A stretch of 57,370 nt of DNA. Origin: Comamonas sp. (GTDB lineage Bacteria > Pseudomonadota > Gammaproteobacteria > Burkholderiales > Burkholderiaceae_C). The notes beneath the pieces are model-generated. The model made no database searches. It worked only from the letters and a program-made list of their open reading frames with translations, and was not told the DNA's origin. This document shows, in pieces, positions 54,574 to 57,370 of this stretch. Location of the stretch: assembly GCA_021166775.1 (NCBI GenBank), contig JAJPEQ010000012.1, positions 1 to 57,370 of the forward strand, given 5' to 3'. The stretch's first letter is position 1. Each line of letters opens with the position of its first letter. Both the position numbers and the translations under genes were made by a program.

Positions 54574-55194
54574 CATAGGCGGATCACGACAGACATTTCC
54601 TTCATACTCTTCCAAAACCCCAGATAGCCTTCGAAACTCAGAATCCTTTTTCTCTTGGCTCCAAACTTCGTCATCTTCTATTGAGTAGATGCGCTGATGG
54701 AACAGGTGGATCATCGCGTCGGCTGGCTCCAGGCTCGTCACGAAGTGAACCCAGTGGCCCGGTTGATCTTCATATTCATCGCTGTAGTCGCCACCTAGAA
54801 ATGGGAGCGCAATGCCTTGGAACAGGTTCCTTAGCATCTTGGCTGCGGCCAGTAGATCGGTACTACTTTCAATTGAGTTTGCAGCAACCTCGGTTAGCCC
54901 AGCAGCAACAGCGATTTTACCGACAATTGCCTCATCGGAGTTCCAGTAAATGTGCGAAGTGTATGTGGAGTCGAGAAATTCGTCATCTTTCAAAAGCCGC
55001 TTTCGAATCTCCTCATCATTGCACTTCACATTGTCGGGTTCTGAAACTATTGATATGCGATGAGAGCAAGGCCAGAGTTCGTAGGCGCGCTGAAATAGAG
55101 AATTTTGATCAACTTTCAGACCGAATCTGTAAGCGCGAATAATCTCTGCGACAAATTCTGCTCTTTCTAGGAATGAAGGATACGTGCTTGTCAT
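54568..55194 (-). CDS. cassette 2 protein of unknown function
   Basis: 208 residues, acidic and helical, with no signal peptide or membrane segment. Segments such as AAAGLTEVAANSIESSTDLLAAAKMLRNLFQG and EPADAMIHLFHQRIYSIEDDEVW have the look of a protein-protein interaction domain. Two Cys near position 43 and 57. The start is at 55194. The stop overlaps the attC 2 right core. No family recognised. Confidence 0.7.
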   Translation of the reverse strand: MTSTYPSFLERAEFVAEIIRAYRFGLKVDQNSLFQRAYELWPCSHRISIVSEPDNVKCNDEEIRKRLLKDDEFLDSTYTSHIYWNSDEAIVGKIAVAAGLTEVAANSIESSTDLLAAAKMLRNLFQGIALPFLGGDYSDEYEDQPGHWVHFVTSLEPADAMIHLFHQRIYSIEDDEVWSQEKKDSEFRRLSGVLEEYEGNVCRDPPMA

Positions 55195-55218
55195 GTGTGT
55201 GCTCGGTGCGGCCTCAAG

Positions 55219-55289
55219 GCATAACGCCCGAGGTAACCGGCGCGAACCCGCGCAGCGGGTTTGCGTCCGGTTGACCGGAGTTGTTAGCC
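55219..55289 (-). repeat. attC 1
   Basis: GCATAAC at left, a longer palindrome (AACCGGCGCGAACCCGCGC / GCGGGTTTGCGTCCGGTT), and GTTAGCC at right. Longer (71 bp) than the other sites in the array. Confidence 0.88.
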
Positions 55290-55290
55290 G

Positions 55291-56973
55291 TCATTGCGAT
55301 GACAGCCGTGTCAGGGCTTTGAATACAGGCGCAAAACCCTTGAGCTCATCCGCCGACACCGCCGAATCGGCCTTAAATTCAGTGAGCACCTTATGTTTTA
55401 GCGAACTTTTTGCACCCTTACGTTCCTTGGTGTCCGCAGATGTCAGCGCCATAACCAGAGAGGTATTCGCGCCGTGAACCTTCGCAAGGATTCGGTCCGG
55501 AACAAGGCCTTCGATGCACTGTTTGCCCGGCTTGCTACTGCCAACGGCAATGTATCCACTCCCTTCTTGCAGCCCTACTTGCTGCATCACCCTCTCAAGC
55601 TCTGACTTTACGTCTAGATCAAACGTGACAAGCACCTTATTGAATTTTTCAATAATGAATTTGAGCAGAATAGGGTTTTTCAAAGCGTCCTTTCCTTCAT
55701 ACGGAACAATTTCAACCTCCGGTGGGAAGGTGAGGCCCGTGATGCCTAGGCCGTCTATGTGCTCGTAGTATTGCTTATCAAGCGTACCCTCGACTAATAG
55801 CACACAATGTTTGTCGCTAAATATTACGTCCTTCCACGGCGCGAACTCTGAATTGTTAAGACCTAAGATATTTCCGAACGGTTCCATCCATGTGTTTTCG
55901 TCCACGGCTACGACTTCGGTCTCCTTAGTTTTGCCGTATGAAATCTTACGCGACAACAGGATGTTCGATTTGACGTCAGTCTGGCACAGCATGTAAGGAC
56001 TGTGGGTGGTTACAATCGTTTGAACCTGCAATTCGTTGGCAAGATCGATTAGAACACGTCCAAACTCAGCTTGCGCCGAGGGATGCAGAAAACTTTCAGG
56101 CTCTTCAATTAGTATTATTGGCGTAATTTTGTTCTCGTCAGACTTTTTCTTTATTCTACTTGCGTGAAGAATTGACATTAGAATTTGCGTTCGATTCCTC
56201 GTGCCACTACCCCAATCACTCAGCGGGATATCAACGTTTTTGTCCTTGAGGTTTACTTCAAATGGGATTGAGCCTGAAAACATGCCTTCAGGCAATGAGA
56301 ACTCAACCTCATATTTTTCCTCAAGGTGGCCGAGAAGCTCTGAAAGCTCTGCCTTGTGTGCTTGCGCAGCCTTTTTCACCTTCGCCTTAACCTTCGCTAA
56401 TGCATCAGTGACCTGCTTTAGTTCATCGTCCGCAAATGTTAGCTCATGCAGATACCGGCCTCCTGGACCAAATACTGGTGCAAAGGATTGTGCTGAGTCG
56501 TGCATAAAGGCTAGGCTCGACGATTTGAGCTTTTGTAGAACCTCCTTTGAATCGTAGTTTGTGAATTCCTTTCCGTTGACCCAAATTTGGCAGGAACTCT
56601 CGTCACCGGTCTTGTAGGTGACTTTCACGCGCAATTTCGCGACCGCTTTTGGCAGACTTCCTTCGTTGAATTTCTCGATAAACTTAAAAAGCCCGGAATC
56701 TTCGTCTGGCGAAACGCCAATTTCATAGTCGAAGACGATGTCATTACTATTCTTATCCCATTGCGTCTTGTTGTCACGATATGTGATGTCATCATCGCGG
56801 CGGTAAAAGAAGATGTCTCTGAAGTTGTCACGGAACGTTTGCCGGATCGCACGAAGCAAGCTGGTCTTTCCAGCGTTATTCTGCCCCGATATCGCAGTGT
56901 AGTAGCCGCGGAACTCCACCTCGACATCTTCGAGTGTTCGGAAATTCACTACGTGTAGGCGCTCCAGTTTCAC
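55291..56973 (-). CDS. OLD-family ATPase/TOPRIM nuclease (cassette 1)
   Basis: 560 residues, GTG start behind GCAGGAGATTGCT. ABC-type ATPase half: Walker A GQNNAGKTSLL (Lys36), signature-like GSGTRNRTQIL near 265, Walker B IILIEEPESFLHPSAQ and the H-loop VTTHSPYML. TOPRIM half: VLLVEGTLDKQYYE with Glu395, and FDLDVKSE with Asp452 and Asp454. This is the OLD/class 1 nuclease architecture, shared by GajA of the Gabija anti-phage system; no UvrD-like GajB partner is in the cassette. Being first after attI it should be the best expressed cassette. Defence is likely; a housekeeping DNA-repair role is the alternative. Confidence 0.88.
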   Translation of the reverse strand: MKLERLHVVNFRTLEDVEVEFRGYYTAISGQNNAGKTSLLRAIRQTFRDNFRDIFFYRRDDDITYRDNKTQWDKNSNDIVFDYEIGVSPDEDSGLFKFIEKFNEGSLPKAVAKLRVKVTYKTGDESSCQIWVNGKEFTNYDSKEVLQKLKSSSLAFMHDSAQSFAPVFGPGGRYLHELTFADDELKQVTDALAKVKAKVKKAAQAHKAELSELLGHLEEKYEVEFSLPEGMFSGSIPFEVNLKDKNVDIPLSDWGSGTRNRTQILMSILHASRIKKKSDENKITPIILIEEPESFLHPSAQAEFGRVLIDLANELQVQTIVTTHSPYMLCQTDVKSNILLSRKISYGKTKETEVVAVDENTWMEPFGNILGLNNSEFAPWKDVIFSDKHCVLLVEGTLDKQYYEHIDGLGITGLTFPPEVEIVPYEGKDALKNPILLKFIIEKFNKVLVTFDLDVKSELERVMQQVGLQEGSGYIAVGSSKPGKQCIEGLVPDRILAKVHGANTSLVMALTSADTKERKGAKSSLKHKVLTEFKADSAVSADELKGFAPVFKALTRLSSQ

Positions 56974-57025
56974 AGCAATCTCCTGCTTTTGAGTAAGCCA
57001 CAGCCCAACGGTGGGTGATTTTGAC

Positions 57026-57032
57026 GGCTAAC
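57026..57032 (-). other. attI core / recombination point of the integron
   Basis: On the minus strand GTTAGCC marks the left edge of the first cassette, about 115 bp upstream of the intI start on the other strand. It is the attI-proximal core. Confidence 0.7.
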
Positions 57033-57148
57033 TAGAATTAGACGACGCTCTGTGAGCGATTCCTTGAACAATAACATGTCATGACGCCTGCCAATCCCCT
57101 CGCAAACCCGAGCTTGCTTTCCATTTAGACAAACCTAAAATTTCGCGG
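57033..57148. promoter_or_regulatory. intI-attI intergenic region (Pc candidate)
   Basis: 116 bp between intI and the first cassette. On the minus strand TTGGCA and TATTGT with a 15-bp gap are a weak candidate for the cassette promoter Pc. No LexA box was found by eye. It should drive the OLD nuclease and the array. Confidence 0.3.
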
Positions 57149-57370
57149 ATGGTTGTACCTGACTTCCCTCCGCCTGATGGCCTCGCGCCCGATCCCAAGC
57201 CGCCCAAACTTCTGGAGCGCATGCGCATTCACCTGCGCACGCGCCACTACAGCATCCGCACCGAGCAGGCCTATCTGGATTGGGCGCGTCGTTTCATTCT
57301 GTATCACAACAAGCGCCATCCGCAAGAGATGGGTGCACGGGAAGTGGAGGCATTCCTGAGCCATCTGGCG
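57149..57370 (+). CDS. intI: integron integrase IntI, N-terminal part, cut by window end
   Basis: 74 codons from ATG 57149. PPKLLERMRIHLRTRHYSI followed by RTEQAYLDWARRFILYHNKRHPQEM is the core-binding (SAM-like) domain of integron tyrosine recombinases, with the helix that grips attC. The catalytic R-H-R-Y residues lie beyond the window. It faces away from the cassette array as expected. Only the N-terminal part is visible, so function beyond family is inferred. Confidence 0.88.
   Translation, partial: MVVPDFPPPDGLAPDPKPPKLLERMRIHLRTRHYSIRTEQAYLDWARRFILYHNKRHPQEMGAREVEAFLSHLA

Larger units (their letters stand above)
45057..57370 (-). other. chromosomal integron: intI, attI and 12-cassette array
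   Basis: A run of 12 attC-like sites, each ending one gene cassette, all in one direction and pointing away from an intI start at 57149 on the other strand. Cassettes from intI: OLD nuclease; unknown 208 aa; excalibur; gene-poor; HEPN-like 401 aa; unknown 272 aa; CBS-HEPN; gene-poor; lipoprotein; HEPN-like 220 aa (attC split by an IS); methyltransferase plus 46 aa; 80 aa Lys/Ala-rich. Most cassette genes are AT-richer than the chromosome. The array extends to the window edge at intI. Confidence 0.92.

Noticed and set aside
45057..55289. The regularly repeated sites could be taken for a CRISPR array.
   Set aside because: Spacing is 0.2-1.7 kb with genes between, and the repeats are palindromic attC sites ending in G-TTAG cores.
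45057..57370. A prophage or ICE as explanation for the AT-rich region.
   Set aside because: No structural phage, relaxase or conjugation gene; attC sites and intI explain it.

Overview
The window looks like a high-GC betaproteobacterial chromosome, most likely Burkholderiales (Comamonadaceae-like). The basis is the rpmH-rnpA-yidD-yidC / dnaA-dnaN-gyrB replication-origin block, the divergent def-fmt / LysM-dprA block, minCDE, a GTP-dependent PEP carboxykinase, and a dispersed palindromic repeat of a type I recall from Comamonadaceae genomes. The assignment rests on gene order and protein character, not on a database match.

Region 1 (1-10,300) is the origin region. A secreted zinc phospholipase C/P1-nuclease-like protein and a small secreted protein precede gyrB, dnaN and dnaA on the minus strand. 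An origin-like gap with one perfect DnaA box follows, then rpmH, rnpA, yidD and yidC on the plus strand. Region 2 (10,300-27,600) is mostly housekeeping: NUDIX hydrolase, M20 peptidase, a MerR regulator with its divergent membrane-protein target, mnmA, a PEP-CTERM protein, DUF924, an FAD oxidoreductase, pyrF, DMT transporter, two FlgO-like lipoproteins, pgk, azlCD, fmt, def, LysM protein and dprA. Region 3 (27,600-44,500) has pckG behind a palindromic operator candidate, a stress/lipoprotein/flavin-reductase/greB run, minCDE, two transporters, and a 5-oxoproline/urea-amidolyase-like operon (pxpA, fused pxpBC, biotin carboxylase). A GntR regulator diverges from this operon, and its probable operator (ATTGTTGAACAAT) occurs twice.

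Region 4 (about 45,057-57,370) is a chromosomal integron. The start of intI lies on the plus strand at 57,149 and runs off the window. A cassette array reads away from it on the minus strand. I count 12 attC sites: 11 uninterrupted (the two most distal degraded) and one split by an IS1111-group element (IS110 family) with 12-bp inverted repeats. Cassette GC is visibly lower than in the chromosome. Cargo includes an OLD-family ATPase/TOPRIM nuclease in first position, three proteins with HEPN-type R-x4-H motifs (one fused to a CBS pair), an excalibur-domain protein, a coiled-coil lipoprotein, a methyltransferase, several unknowns, and two related cassettes without a convincing gene that carry the same dispersed repeat found in the core chromosome.

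The best candidates for something new are the HEPN-rich, probably defensive cassette set, the insertion element that uses an attC as its target, and the dispersed repeat that has entered coding sequences (fmt, mnmA, the PxpB-PxpC linker) as well as integron cassettes.
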